From contig NZ_WIWC01000008.1 in NCBI RefSeq assembly GCF_009600315.1, forward strand, positions 89,449-153,448: DNA of 64,000 nt. Reading direction: 5' to 3'. The notes below the pieces were generated by a model. That model worked only from the letters and a program-made list of their open reading frames with translations. It did no database searches and was not told the DNA's origin. The stretch comes from Pseudomonas helleri. GTDB taxonomy: Bacteria; Pseudomonadota; Gammaproteobacteria; Pseudomonadales; Pseudomonadaceae. Positions within the stretch are counted from its first letter, which is position 1; every line of letters starts with the position of its first letter. The position numbers and the translations under genes are program-made. Shown here piece after piece: positions 9,901 through 17,811 of the stretch.

Positions 9901-10449
9901 GCAGAGAAAGGCCTGGGCCTTGGCTTGGCGATTGCGGACGGTTTGTGCCAAGTGCTCGGGCATAGCCTGCAAGTACGCTCATGGCAGGGCAAAGGCAGCG
10001 TATTCAGCGTGCGGGTGCCACTGGCCAAAAGTCAGGCAGCACCGCAGCCGAACGTTCCCGAACAAAACGGCCAAACGGCAAAAGGCGCTCAAGTCCTGTG
10101 TATCGACAACGAAGACAGCATTCTGATCGGCATGCAGAGTTTGCTGACGCGATGGGGGTGCCGTGTCTGGACCGCGCGCAATCGCGAAGAGTGCGCCGCA
10201 CTGTTGAATGAAGGTGTGAGGCCGCAGCTGGTGCTGGTTGACTACCATCTGGATGAGGGTGAAGTGGGCACCGACCTGATGCGCTGGTTGCGGGCTGAGC
10301 TGGGTGAACCTGTGCCGGGGGTTGTCATCAGCGCCGACGGTCGGCCGGAGATGATTGCTCAAGTCCATGCTGCAGGGCTGGAGTACTTGCCCAAGCCGGT
10401 CAAACCAGCGGCGCTCAGAGCGCTGCTGAGCCGGCATGTGCCGCTGTAG
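6979..10449 (+). CDS. mxtR: Hybrid histidine kinase with sodium/solute symporter domain (MxtR/CrbS type)
   Basis: A 1156-residue protein. Residues 1-500 form a twelve-to-thirteen-helix sodium:solute symporter-like domain; a PAS domain lies near 635-740, followed by a short coiled coil. The HisKA domain has H806 in FLAAVSHDLMQPMNA, an HATPase domain with DRGPGIP and GLGLGLAI follows, and a C-terminal receiver carries D1088 in LVLVDYHLDEG. This order matches MxtR/CrbS, which with the regulator CrbR/ErdR controls acetate and ethanol use in Pseudomonas and Vibrio. The ATG at 6979 is preceded by AGGAG; a GTG two codons earlier overlaps that site. No partner regulator is adjacent. The stop codon is the first TAG of a 9-nt tandem repeat. 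Confidence 0.88.
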   Translation: MSLSSGLIAAVALAYMAVMFAIAFYGDRRSKPLPPRVRAWVYSLSLAVYCTSWTFFGAVGQAAEQLWAFLPIYLGPVLLLVCAPWVLQKMVMISKQENITSIADFIAARYGKSQSLAIVVALICLVGVLPYIALQLKGIVLGVNLLIGAGADATGTRAQDTALIVSLILALFTIVFGTRNLDSTEHHRGMVLAIAFEALVKLFAFLAVGAFVTYGLYDGFEDLFDQAMLAPRLEEYWKETINWPSMVVQTGVAMMAIICLPRQFHVTVVENIEPQDLRLAKWVFPAYLILAALFVVPIALAGQMLLPSSVLPDSFVISLPLAQAHPALAMLAFIGGASAATGMVIVASVALSTMVSNDMLLPWLLRHKNAERPFEVFRHWMLSVRRVSILVILLLAYVSYRLLGSTASLATIGQISFAAVTQLAPAMLGALYWKQANRRGVFAGLAAGTFIWFYTLVLPLITHSLGLQLSHFPGLAWLHSNPLGLPITPLTQGVVLSLAGNFTLFAWVSVLSRTRVSEHWQAGRFIGQEISSHPSGRSMLSVQINDLLTLAARFVGEERARQSFIRFAYRQGKGFNPNQNADGEWIAHTERLLAGVLGASSTRAVVKAAIEGREMQLEDVVRIADEASEVLQFNRALLQGAIENITQGISVVDQSLRLVAWNRRYLELFNYPEGLISVGRPIADIIRHNAERGLCGPGEAEVHVARRLHWMRQGRAHTSERLFPNGRVIELIGNPMPGGGFVMSFTDITAFREAEQALTEANEGLEQRVTERTHELSQLNQALTEAKGVAEAANQSKTRFLAAVSHDLMQPMNAARLFSSALSHQEEELSPEAKKLVQHLDSSLRSAEDLISDLLDISRLENGKITPDIKPFAINDLFDTLGNEFTAQAKEQGLSFRVRGSRLRVSSDIKLLRRILQNFLTNAFRYAKGPVLLGVRRRGNELSLEVWDRGPGIPEDKLKVIFEEFKRLDSHQTRAEKGLGLGLAIADGLCQVLGHSLQVRSWQGKGSVFSVRVPLAKSQAAPQPNVPEQNGQTAKGAQVLCIDNEDSILIGMQSLLTRWGCRVWTARNREECAALLNEGVRPQLVLVDYHLDEGEVGTDLMRWLRAELGEPVPGVVISADGRPEMIAQVHAAGLEYLPKPVKPAALRALLSRHVPL

Positions 10450-10532
10450 CCGCTGTAGCCGCTGTAGCCGCTGCGCAGACGCCGCTGGCGCAATTACGCA
10501 TCAAGCCTGACGCAACCTGCGGCAGCTGCTAC
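10441..10532. repeat. Threefold 9-nt tandem repeat fused to a REP element
   Basis: CCGCTGTAG is repeated three times (10441-10467), beginning inside the last codons of the mxtR gene so that the first TAG is its stop. The remainder ends with CCTGCGGCAGCTGCTACGG, the usual REP arm. The tandem copies look like expansion of one REP arm. Confidence 0.8.
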
Positions 10533-10537
10533 GGAAT

Positions 10538-12028
10538 TTATGGCGCGCTCTGCTCCAGCGGGTGAGCCACGCCATCTACATCAGCCATCGCGCGCTCCAG
10601 CAGTTCCGTTGGCAAACTTTTGCTGGCGCGTGCACCCAACAATTTCAACTGCTCGCTGCGACTGACCAGATTGCCGCGCCCGTCTGTCAGTTTGTTGCGC
10701 GCCGCTGCATAGGCTTTATCAAGCTGTTGCAAGCGATTACCGACTTCATCCAGATCCTGAATAAAGAGCACGAACTTGTCATACAGCCAACCCGCCCGCT
10801 CAGCGATTTCTCGTGCATTCTGGCTCTGACGCTCCTGCTTCCAGAGGCTGTCGATCACCCGCAAAGTCGCCAGCAACGTAGTCGGGCTGACAATCACAAT
10901 GTTGCGGTCGAAGGCTTCCTGAAACAGATTAGGCTCAGCTTGCAAGGCCGCTGAAAAAGCCGCTTCGATAGGCACAAACAACAGAACGAAATCCAGGCTG
11001 TGTAGCCCCTCAAGACGTTTATAGTCCTTACCGGCCAAGCCTTTCACATGATTGCGCAGTGACAGTACGTGCTGCTTGAGGGCGGCTTGCTCGATGACAT
11101 TGTCATCAGCACTGACATACTGCTGATACGCCGTCAGACTCACCTTGGAGTCGACCACCACCTGCTTGTCACCCGGCAACATGATCAAAACGTCTGGCTG
11201 AAAACGCTCGCCGTCGGGCCCTTTAAGGCTGACCTGGGTTTGATACTCACGCCCTTTTTCCAGCCCGGCATGCTCAAGCACGCGCTCAAGGATCAGTTCC
11301 CCCCAGTTGCCTTGGGTTTTCTGCCCTTTGAGTGCCCGAGTCAGGTTGGTAGCTTCATCACTCAGGCGCAAATTGAGCTGCTGTAAGCGCTCAAGCTCTT
11401 TGGCCAGGGAGAAGCGTTCACGCGCTTCTTGTTGGTAGCTTTCTTCAACGCGCTTTTCGAACGATTGAATGCGCTCTTTCAGCGGATCGAGTAGCTGACC
11501 CAGGCGCTCATTGCTGGTATCGGCGAAGCGCTGTTCACGCTCATCGAAAATCTTGCCCGCCAGTTCGGCAAATTGCGCCCGCAACTCATCGCGTGAGCCT
11601 TGCAGGTCATTGAGTCGCTGCTGATGGCTGTCTTGTTGTTCGCGCAATTCGGCGGCCAGCGCAGCGGCGTGAGCGTCCAGGCGACGCAACTCGGTTTCCT
11701 TGAGGCTGCGCTCGACACCCCACGCATGGGCAGCATCACGTGAGTTATCACGCTCTACCTGCGACAGCTCAACCTCACGACGCAGCGCGGCAAGCTCGGC
11801 TTGCTTGGCAGCGTTGGCCTGCCCCAGATCACTGATCTCATCACGGCTGGCATCCAGCTGAGCGCTTAGACCCTCATGCGCCATCTGGGCCAAACTCAGG
11901 CGTTCATTGAGCATGGCCAATTCAGCGGGATGAGCACTGTAACGGCGCTGCAACTGCCACAGGAGCGCCAACAGCGGCAAACCCGCCACTAACAGCCCCA
12001 GCAAAATGCTGTTCAAGTCCAGGGCCAT
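10538..12028 (-). CDS. rmuC: DNA recombination protein RmuC
   Basis: A 496-residue protein. An N-terminal membrane helix spans residues 7-24, a long coiled coil about 30-200, and the conserved RmuC domain (PD-(D/E)XK nuclease-like) about 230-430. Family blocks visible include GNWGELILERVLE, QPDVLIMLPGDKQVVVDSKVSL and FVPIEAAFSAAL; the DVxxxx...VDSK part resembles the nuclease core. RmuC limits inversions between short inverted repeats in E. coli and is anchored in the membrane. It starts at the ATG at 12028. It is convergent with the kinase gene across the REP element. The following Sel1-like gene lies upstream on the same strand. Confidence 0.93.
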   Translation of the reverse strand: MALDLNSILLGLLVAGLPLLALLWQLQRRYSAHPAELAMLNERLSLAQMAHEGLSAQLDASRDEISDLGQANAAKQAELAALRREVELSQVERDNSRDAAHAWGVERSLKETELRRLDAHAAALAAELREQQDSHQQRLNDLQGSRDELRAQFAELAGKIFDEREQRFADTSNERLGQLLDPLKERIQSFEKRVEESYQQEARERFSLAKELERLQQLNLRLSDEATNLTRALKGQKTQGNWGELILERVLEHAGLEKGREYQTQVSLKGPDGERFQPDVLIMLPGDKQVVVDSKVSLTAYQQYVSADDNVIEQAALKQHVLSLRNHVKGLAGKDYKRLEGLHSLDFVLLFVPIEAAFSAALQAEPNLFQEAFDRNIVIVSPTTLLATLRVIDSLWKQERQSQNAREIAERAGWLYDKFVLFIQDLDEVGNRLQQLDKAYAAARNKLTDGRGNLVSRSEQLKLLGARASKSLPTELLERAMADVDGVAHPLEQSAP

Positions 12029-12086
12029 AACCCCTCCGCATGCGGTAAAAGAGCAAGGTTAACCAAGCTGCAAGGCTGAAGACAGC

Positions 12087-12410
12087 TCAGCCTTCGTTTT
12101 TGCTCAGTTCTTGCTGCGCGACGCGGTCGCCAGCACGTGCGGCCTGACGCAAGAGTTCGTGGCCGATTCGCCGGTCGCGGGCACTCCCGCAGTCACGGCA
12201 CATCAGTTGCCCTAACCGGCTTTGCGCCAACACCACACCTTGGCGGGCTGGTTGTTTCAGCAAGTGACCGGCAACGTGCTTGACGCTGGGATTAGCGCCC
12301 AGACGAGGGTTATCCAGCAACCAGATAGCCACACGCAGTGAAAAGCGCTTGGGGGCATCAGAGGATGTGGTCGGGCGAGCTGCGGAAGCAGTAGTTGTGC
12401 GAAACTTCAT
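12087..12410 (-). CDS. Small Sel1-repeat-like protein
   Basis: A 107-residue soluble basic protein. The second half (residues about 60-100) carries the alanine- and glycine-spaced pattern of one to two Sel1-like helical repeats: AQSRLGQLMCRDCG and IGHELLRQAARAGDRVAQ. Such proteins act as protein-binding scaffolds; no partner is indicated. A Cys pair (C-R-D-C) sits between the repeats. It is 58 nt upstream of rmuC on the same strand and may be co-transcribed. The start at 12410 is the only Met before the repeats. Confidence 0.7.
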   Translation of the reverse strand: MKFRTTTASAARPTTSSDAPKRFSLRVAIWLLDNPRLGANPSVKHVAGHLLKQPARQGVVLAQSRLGQLMCRDCGSARDRRIGHELLRQAARAGDRVAQQELSKNEG

Positions 12411-12517
12411 AAAATACTGTAGGGCAGAACAGAAGGCGCGCCACTCTACTCCTTTTTTCGTCTTGGTAAAGCCTAAAAAAGTCTACACCCGCGATCTAGA
12501 GCTAGCGCACGGGACAA

Positions 12518-12537
12518 TCCACAGATCCTGTGGATAA
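12518..12537. promoter_or_regulatory. Perfect DnaA-box sequence within a palindrome
   Basis: TCCACAG-ATC-CTGTGGA (12518-12534) is a palindrome, and its right arm continues into TGTGGATAA (12529-12537), a perfect match to the strong DnaA box. The surrounding gene-free stretch 12411-12952 shows no other convincing feature. The box may titrate DnaA or regulate the Sel1-like gene. A single box is not an origin. Confidence 0.45.
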
Positions 12538-12952
12538 GTCAGTGGACAACCCTACTGAAACCCTCGCAAACGCCCACCCCACGCGGCCCAAGGTCAAACT
12601 GTCGATTTTTTCACCAACTGCAAAAAACGATGTTTTTCATTGACTTAAATTTGCCAAACAGGCTAAGCAAGGCCGCACCCTCACCTGCCAAGCTGTTTTT
12701 CGGGCTGCGCCATTAATGTGCACAAGTCCCTTTTCGCTGTACAAAACGAGGTATGAAAACGCTCAATCCTGCAAACAGCGCACTGGCTCAAACCACCGTA
12801 AGACAATCCTTCCCAATGACTACAGGGCATTGAGCCAGCACCGCGACTGCGCTAAAAATGGTCTACAGCTACCTTGAGCTAACCCTATGGCAATCGACTT
12901 TGAGGGAACGGCTACAGAATGTATTTTCACTAACACACTTGCATTTAAATTT

Positions 12953-13199
12953 TCAACTGATACTATCCGCAGCGTTAGTACCAAGCTGAAAGTCAATTCG
13001 GGCCGAACAAATCCTTAAGCCATCTTCCATAACGTCGAAGAAACGCTGAAAAACAGGATCGTCCCCCTCGATGGTTTCCAGGTAAATCTTGCGACGCTAC
13101 GGCCTTTGAAAAATCGAAGGGTAGCGCGAAGCGCTTTATTCTGACCGAACCAACCTGCAAATTGATCAGGATCTTCACCCCGAGCATGGAACCTTAGCT
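12953..13199 (-). pseudogene. Decayed 3' end of an unidentified gene
   Basis: On the minus strand two adjoining frames look protein-like. The upstream part (from about 13187) reads MLGVKILINLQVGSVRIKRF and continues through FALPFDFSKAVA. Near 13095-13100 the sense switches frame to RRKIYLETIEGDDPVFQ, then FFDVMEDGLRICSARID, ending at a TGA at 12953-12955. A TAG lies just before the switch in the second frame, so one frameshift has split the gene. I do not recognise the family. It sits in an otherwise gene-free 975-nt stretch (12411-13386), consistent with gene decay. Chance open frames remain possible. Confidence 0.4.
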
Positions 13200-13386
13200 C
13201 CCGTTGTGATTGCCTGCCCTCCTAAGTACCTACCTGCCAGCCCAAGCGCCACATAATTTATGCGCTACATCTGGCGGCTTTGTTCCAGTCAGGTTCTTCG
13301 TCAAGCCAAAGATAGCTCGACGTTACTGGAACGTTTTAACGCAGCACGGATCATATCCGTGTCATTTGTAGGAACACCTAATAACT

Positions 13387-13611
13387 ATGTCGACTCAAAT
13401 CCATACTCAGGATGCCATTCGCACCCTAACCAACGCCTTTGCTCCAATGAACTGCCTGATTATGGCCGCTCGCAAAGGATGCTTCAGCTTTACTCTGGTC
13501 AACGAACACGGCATCGCCCGTCACAGCGAGCGCCTGTACCCCGATCAATATTCCAGCGCAGAACCTCTGCAAGCTGTGATCGAACGTACTCGTCAGGCAC
13601 TGGTTGCCTGA
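13387..13611 (+). CDS. Small conserved protein of unknown function
   Basis: A 74-residue soluble protein beginning MSTQIHTQDAIRTLTNAF. It has two Cys-bearing segments (NCLIMAARKGCFSF) and a C-terminal amphipathic helix (LQAVIERTRQALVA). Coding character is good and a terminator follows immediately, so it is a real single-gene unit. A weak AGGAAC ribosome site lies about 10 nt upstream. An inverted repeat, CACGGAT/ATCCGTG (13345-13361), lies 25 nt before the start and could bind a regulator. I do not recognise a domain; the compact alpha/beta pattern is typical of small Pseudomonas-specific proteins. Confidence 0.75.
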   Translation: MSTQIHTQDAIRTLTNAFAPMNCLIMAARKGCFSFTLVNEHGIARHSERLYPDQYSSAEPLQAVIERTRQALVA

Positions 13612-13630
13612 AACCTGAGCGTCACCCCAA

Positions 13631-13659
13631 AAGCCCTGCCTTATCAAGCAGGGCTTTTT
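13631..13659 (+). terminator. Rho-independent terminator after the small gene at 13387
   Basis: Stem AAGCCCTGC (13631-13639) / GCAGGGCTT (13648-13656), an 8-nt loop and a T-run. It starts 19 nt after the stop codon. Confidence 0.9.
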
Positions 13660-13877
13660 GTTGTCTGGCATTTGAGAAATATCCGGTAGCGCTTAAGTAC
13701 TTGCAGATATATAGCCATCCCCTCGATGCTGCAAATGATTTAAAAACAGTCCTTTACAGCTGATATATGACACTAGACTTCAAGTTAAGCGGTTTAACCC
13801 GCTTCCGGCGCCCCCTTCCGACTCATTGCTGCCAAGCCCTTGTGGGTCGCCGGCCATTTACAGGCGTCGAGGACATT

Positions 13878-14357
13878 ATGGGTATCGCTGCCAGAGAGTT
13901 GAGTCTGTACGTCATAAGACCCACGCTTGCTTATCTGGGTCAGCACAATCCAAATGCCGAAACTTTGTTGCTGGGCATTGCCGCCAGCCAGTCCCGTTTG
14001 GGAGCTGCCTTGCACGACCGCAGAGGGCATGGCCTGTACTGTATTCGCGAGCCTCGCCACGCTGCGCTTTGGGATGACTATCTTGCGCGCACGCCTGACC
14101 TGGCGAGCCTGGTTCGTGGACTGGCCAGCCAACATGCCTTTTTAGGCAACCCTCACTTGGAACTCACCGTAAATTTACGGTACGCCACCGCTATTGCCTG
14201 GCTGTTAATAGAACAGCTTCATGTGTCTATCCCCGCTGCAGATGATGTGCAAGGTATGGCAAGAATCTGGCGCCAAGCCTTTGAACCACAAGGACGTTTG
14301 CGTGATTTTGCAAATGCCTGGCGCAGTTGCGTTACACCCCTCAACCATGTGGCTTAA
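13878..14357 (+). CDS. Phage-protein-like small gene, function unknown
   Basis: A 159-residue protein starting MGIAARELSLYVIRPTLAYLG. I chose the ATG at 13878 because a GAGG ribosome site lies just upstream and the preceding 37 codons look non-coding. The layout (IRPTLAYLG, then LLLGIAASQSRLGAAL, LYCIREPRHAALWDDYL, LRYATAIAWLL and a final RIWRQAF) resembles a class of phage or pyocin proteins with a lytic-transglycosylase-like pattern. There an E-S pair stands where this protein has A-S-Q-S-R, so the catalytic Glu may be lost. It could be a domesticated phage remnant. This is inferred from memory of related proteins; no phage genes are adjacent. Confidence 0.55.
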   Translation: MGIAARELSLYVIRPTLAYLGQHNPNAETLLLGIAASQSRLGAALHDRRGHGLYCIREPRHAALWDDYLARTPDLASLVRGLASQHAFLGNPHLELTVNLRYATAIAWLLIEQLHVSIPAADDVQGMARIWRQAFEPQGRLRDFANAWRSCVTPLNHVA

Positions 14358-14503
14358 GTTATAAGCCATACACACTATTATAAAAAAGATCTAAAACCGT
14401 GCGGATTGTCCTACAAAACAACGTTAACTTCTGCGAATTAGCCTATAGCGCTTAATTAAAAATGTTGGTAGCTTTCGTCCGGTGATCAAAAGGAGTTCTA
14501 ATA

Positions 14504-15784
14504 ATGAAAAAAGTAATGCTCAAGACCACACTTAGCCTCGCCGTCACTTTGGCTTCCAGTCAGATTTTCGCAAGTGGCTTCGCACTTAACGAACAAAGCG
14601 TTAGCGGTATGGGGACCGGTTTCGCAGGTCGCTCATCTATTGCCGACGATGCAAGTACTGTATTTGGCAACCCTGCCGGTATGTCCCGCCTTAGCGGCCA
14701 GCAAATTACTGGCGGCATTGCTGTAATTGACGCCTCGACCGATATTAAAGATGCTTCAGGTAGATACCCTGGCACCAACAAAGGTGACATGGTTCCTTTT
14801 ACTGGCGTCCCGATGGGTTTTTATACCAATAAACTGAATGACCAATGGGCAGTCGGTTTTGGGGTATACGCACCTTTCGGCCTGGTGACCGATTATGAAA
14901 GCGGCTTCCAGGGTCGCGCGTTTGGCAAGAAGAGCGAAGTTAAGGTTGTCACGTTACAACCGACCGTCAGCTACGCCTTCAACGATCGCGTGTCGATAGG
15001 TTTTGGTCCGACCATTAACCACATTTCCGGTACGCTCGAATCCGACCTGACGCTCAACCCTGCGTTTGGTGATACCAACGTCGAAATCAAGGGCACCGAT
15101 ACCGCTCTGGGTTTCAACATTGGCGTGCTGGTTCAGGCAACTGATACGACTCGCGTCGGTCTGACTTACCACTCCAAGGTCAGCTACGACCTTGATGGTC
15201 ACACCAAAGTCTCCGCGGCAGCCGGCACCCCGGCACAGCTGATGAAGAGCAATCGCTACGACGCTTCGCTGTCCATTGATACCCCAGAATCCTATGACCT
15301 TTCCGTCACTCAGGAGCTGAGCGATGCATGGAGAGTTTACGCGGGTACCACCTGGACTCGCTGGAGCCGTCTGAAAGACATCACCGTGAAAAACGAAGGT
15401 GTCAGCCCGGTCAACTCGGGTGCTATTGGTTCGCAACTATTTGGCACGATCAAGGAAGAACAGAACTGGCATGACACCTGGGCATACGCCATCGGTACGT
15501 CTTACCAGCTGAACAAACAATGGATCCTGCGCACCGGTCTGTCATGGGATCAGTCGCCGACCAATAACGAAAACCGTTCGCCGCGTATCCCTACTGGCGA
15601 CCGTACGATTTTCAGCTTGGGCGCCGGTTATGCCGTCAATGAAAACCTGACCATTGATGCCGCGTATTCGTACCTGAAAGAAGAGTCGGTAAAAGTTCAT
15701 GACTCGAACCAACTCAATTCTTACAGCGCCAAGTATGAAAACAGTGCAAACGGTTTTGCGGTAGGTGCAACCTACAAGTTCTAA
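14504..15784 (+). CDS. OmpP1/FadL family outer-membrane transporter
   Basis: A 426-residue outer-membrane beta-barrel. The N-terminus MKKVMLKTTLSLAVTLASS, cut after IFASG, is a Sec signal. The mature protein opens GFALNEQSVSGMGTGFAGR, the FadL hatch region with the N-terminal plug, and contains the typical N-P-A-G-M. The chain ends in F (GATYKF), as needed for Bam insertion. Family members bring long-chain fatty acids or other hydrophobic compounds into the periplasm. An AAGGAG ribosome site lies 8 nt upstream. It is monocistronic with its own terminator. The AT-rich 146 nt before it (14358-14503) presumably hold the promoter. Confidence 0.92.
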   Translation: MKKVMLKTTLSLAVTLASSQIFASGFALNEQSVSGMGTGFAGRSSIADDASTVFGNPAGMSRLSGQQITGGIAVIDASTDIKDASGRYPGTNKGDMVPFTGVPMGFYTNKLNDQWAVGFGVYAPFGLVTDYESGFQGRAFGKKSEVKVVTLQPTVSYAFNDRVSIGFGPTINHISGTLESDLTLNPAFGDTNVEIKGTDTALGFNIGVLVQATDTTRVGLTYHSKVSYDLDGHTKVSAAAGTPAQLMKSNRYDASLSIDTPESYDLSVTQELSDAWRVYAGTTWTRWSRLKDITVKNEGVSPVNSGAIGSQLFGTIKEEQNWHDTWAYAIGTSYQLNKQWILRTGLSWDQSPTNNENRSPRIPTGDRTIFSLGAGYAVNENLTIDAAYSYLKEESVKVHDSNQLNSYSAKYENSANGFAVGATYKF

Positions 15785-15818
15785 CTCTCTGAGCGCATGA
15801 TTCATTGCCCACTGAGTT

Positions 15819-15855
15819 AAAAAAGCCCCGCTCTCTTCAAGAGGCGGGGCTTTTC
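15819..15855 (+). terminator. Rho-independent terminator of the FadL-family gene
   Basis: Stem AAGCCCCGC / GCGGGGCTT with an inner CTCTT/AAGAG extension, flanked by A- and T-runs. It lies between convergent genes, so it may work in both directions. Confidence 0.9.
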
Positions 15856-15867
15856 AATGTGGGACGG

Positions 15868-16419
15868 TCAGGACTTTGAAGCGATGGCTTTATTGATTGC
15901 CTCGATCAGTTCTGGATCATCCGGCTTGGTCAGACTGGAAAAATTGGCAATCACATTGCCTTTTCGATCAACGACATACTTGTAAAAGTTCCACTTCGGC
16001 GCACTGCTCTGTTCTGCCAACACTTTAAACATGTGCGTTGCATCATCTCCTCGCACTTTTTGCGGGTCGATCATGGTGAACGTGACGCCGTAATTGACGT
16101 AGCAAACTTTGGCAGTTTCTTCGCCGTCTTTGGCTTCCTGTTTAAAGTCGTCCGAAGGCACTCCAATCAATTCAAGGCCTTGCGCATTAAATCGCTTGTT
16201 CAGCGCTTCCAACCCTTTGAATTGTGGCGCAAAGCCGCAAAAACTCGCGGTATTGACGATCAATAATGGCTTGCCGGCAAATCGCTCACACAGGTCGATT
16301 GACTCCTTGGCCCGTAACTTGGGCAATGAGCCCTCCAAAAGCGGCGGGCAATCAGCTGCCCAGGCCGATCCGGCACAGGCCAACAGCAATACAGGCATCG
16401 CAGCCCAGCGCTTAAACAT
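15868..16419 (-). CDS. Exported glutathione peroxidase-like protein
   Basis: A 183-residue thioredoxin-fold protein with a Sec signal ([21 protein letters not shown]). The family active-site Cys is in [18 protein letters not shown], and [14 protein letters not shown] matches the conserved W-N-F motif. The usual second motif (FPCNQFG-x-QEPG) is altered to [13 protein letters not shown], so the catalytic Gln is missing. It therefore belongs to a divergent periplasmic branch, and peroxidase activity is less certain than the fold. It would reduce peroxides with thiol equivalents in the periplasm. It starts at the ATG at 16419 and is followed by the shared bidirectional terminator. Confidence 0.82.
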   Translation of the reverse strand: MFKRWAAMPVLLLACAGSAWAADCPPLLEGSLPKLRAKESIDLCERFAGKPLLIVNTASFCGFAPQFKGLEALNKRFNAQGLELIGVPSDDFKQEAKDGEETAKVCYVNYGVTFTMIDPQKVRGDDATHMFKVLAEQSSAPKWNFYKYVVDRKGNVIANFSSLTKPDDPELIEAINKAIASKS

Positions 16420-16467
16420 TGTGGTTTTCCTTAATCAAGAAGCCTTGGTCTATACGAAATGCAAAGG

Positions 16468-16590
16468 TTAGCAAGTGCCCAGCCCTAACTGCATCAGCGC
16501 CAGCCCGCCTTGATGCCAGCCCCACCACGCCAGTGCCAGCAAGATAAAACCGGCACTCACAGCCGCCAACCCTATCCACGTTAACTTCAC
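16468..16590 (-). CDS. 40-residue membrane peptide coupled to the MFS gene
   Basis: A GTG-started peptide of 40 residues: MKLTWIGLAAVSAGFILLAL, then AWWGWHQGGLALMQLGLGTC. It has one transmembrane helix (residues 5-24) followed by a W-W-x-W and glycine motif. The GTG start overlaps the MFS stop codon as GTGA (16587-16590), which predicts translational coupling. I recall similar short peptides in other Pseudomonas genomes with the same W-G-W-x-Q-G-G-L-A-L-M-Q ending, which argues that it is real. Its role is unknown; a small regulator or partner of the transporter is plausible. Confidence 0.72.
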   Translation of the reverse strand: MKLTWIGLAAVSAGFILLALAWWGWHQGGLALMQLGLGTC

Positions 16591-17795
16591 GCCAGACTCT
16601 CCTGCGCTTGCAACCGCGCCACAGGGCGCTCGCGCACCGGCCAGTTCAAGGCTGCTGCCAGCAGGCTCAATACAATCGAGACCTGCCAGATGATGTCGTA
16701 ACTGCCGGTTTGATCATAGACCACACCGCCCAGCCAGCCTCCGAGGAAAGCGCCCAGTTGATGAAAGAGGAACACGATGCCCCCCAGCATGGACAGATTA
16801 CGCACCCCGAACAGGGTCGCGACGGTGCCATTGGTCAACGGTACGGTGGAGAGCCACAGAAAACCCATGGCCATACCAAACAGGTATGCGCTGAGGTGTG
16901 TCACCGGCGCCCACAGAAACAGCACGATCACTACGGCACGCGCCAGATACAAGCCGGTCAGCAAACGAGGTTTGGACATCCGCCCCCCGAGCCACCCTGC
17001 CGTGTAGGTGCCAAATATGTTGAACAGGCCAATCAGCGCCAACACCGTTGTACCGACCGTAGCAGGCAAATGCTGATCCACCAGATAGGCCGGTAGATGT
17101 ATACCGATAAAGACGACCTGAAACCCGCAGACAAAAAAGCCGAACGACAACAACCAAAAACCCGAGTGCGAGCACGCCTCCCTGAGTGCCTCTTTAAGCG
17201 TTTGCTCCCCGCCCAGGCTGGGCATGGGCCGGTCCTTGAGCAACGAGACCAGCGGTATGATCAGCGCCACCATCATTCCCAGCACCAGCAAGGCAGTCGA
17301 CCAGCCTAACCAGCCAATCAGGCCCAGGGTTCCCGGCAACATCGCAAATTGACCAAAAGACCCTGCTGCACTGGCGATACCCATGCCCATGCTGCGTTTT
17401 TCAGGAGGCAAGGCGCGCCCCACGACGCCCAAAATCACCGAAAACGACGTGCCTGATAGTCCGATACCAATCAACAAGCCTGCACTGACCGACAATGACA
17501 GCAGCGAGTCCGACAACCCCATAAACACAAGGCCAACGGAGTACAGCACACCGCCAATCAAGACCACTTTGGCAGCGCCAAACCGATCAGCCAACGCCCC
17601 GGTAAAGGGCTGCGCCAAACCCCAGATCAAATTCTGCAACGCTATGGCAAACGCGAACACCTCGCGGCCCCAACCGAATTGCGCACTCATGGGTGGCAAG
17701 AACAGCCCAAACCCGTGCCTCACGCCCAAAGACAGCGCCAAAATTAACGCACTGCCCAATAGTACCCAGACACTGTTACGCCACACCGTTGTCAT
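16587..17795 (-). CDS. MFS transporter
   Basis: A 402-residue major-facilitator permease with twelve predicted helices. The A-like loop motif GALADRFGAAKVV lies near residues 65-77, and a second G-W-L-G-G-R-M-S loop follows the seventh helix. The second half ends with a short cytoplasmic tail. The opening NSVWVLLGSALILALSLGVRHGFG resembles the Pseudomonas branch of monocarboxylate/oxalate-formate type carriers, but drug efflux cannot be excluded. The MarR-family gene directly upstream and the palindrome in between suggest ligand-induced expression, which favours efflux or uptake of an aromatic or toxic small molecule. The gene overlaps the 40-residue peptide downstream. Confidence 0.85.
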   Translation of the reverse strand: MTTVWRNSVWVLLGSALILALSLGVRHGFGLFLPPMSAQFGWGREVFAFAIALQNLIWGLAQPFTGALADRFGAAKVVLIGGVLYSVGLVFMGLSDSLLSLSVSAGLLIGIGLSGTSFSVILGVVGRALPPEKRSMGMGIASAAGSFGQFAMLPGTLGLIGWLGWSTALLVLGMMVALIIPLVSLLKDRPMPSLGGEQTLKEALREACSHSGFWLLSFGFFVCGFQVVFIGIHLPAYLVDQHLPATVGTTVLALIGLFNIFGTYTAGWLGGRMSKPRLLTGLYLARAVVIVLFLWAPVTHLSAYLFGMAMGFLWLSTVPLTNGTVATLFGVRNLSMLGGIVFLFHQLGAFLGGWLGGVVYDQTGSYDIIWQVSIVLSLLAAALNWPVRERPVARLQAQESLA

Positions 17796-17811
17796 TATTA
17801 TTCTCCAAGCG

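Noticed and set aside
12518..12537. A replication origin at the DnaA box
   Set aside because: A single box without an AT-rich unwinding element, box cluster or the dnaA-dnaN genes. Not an origin.
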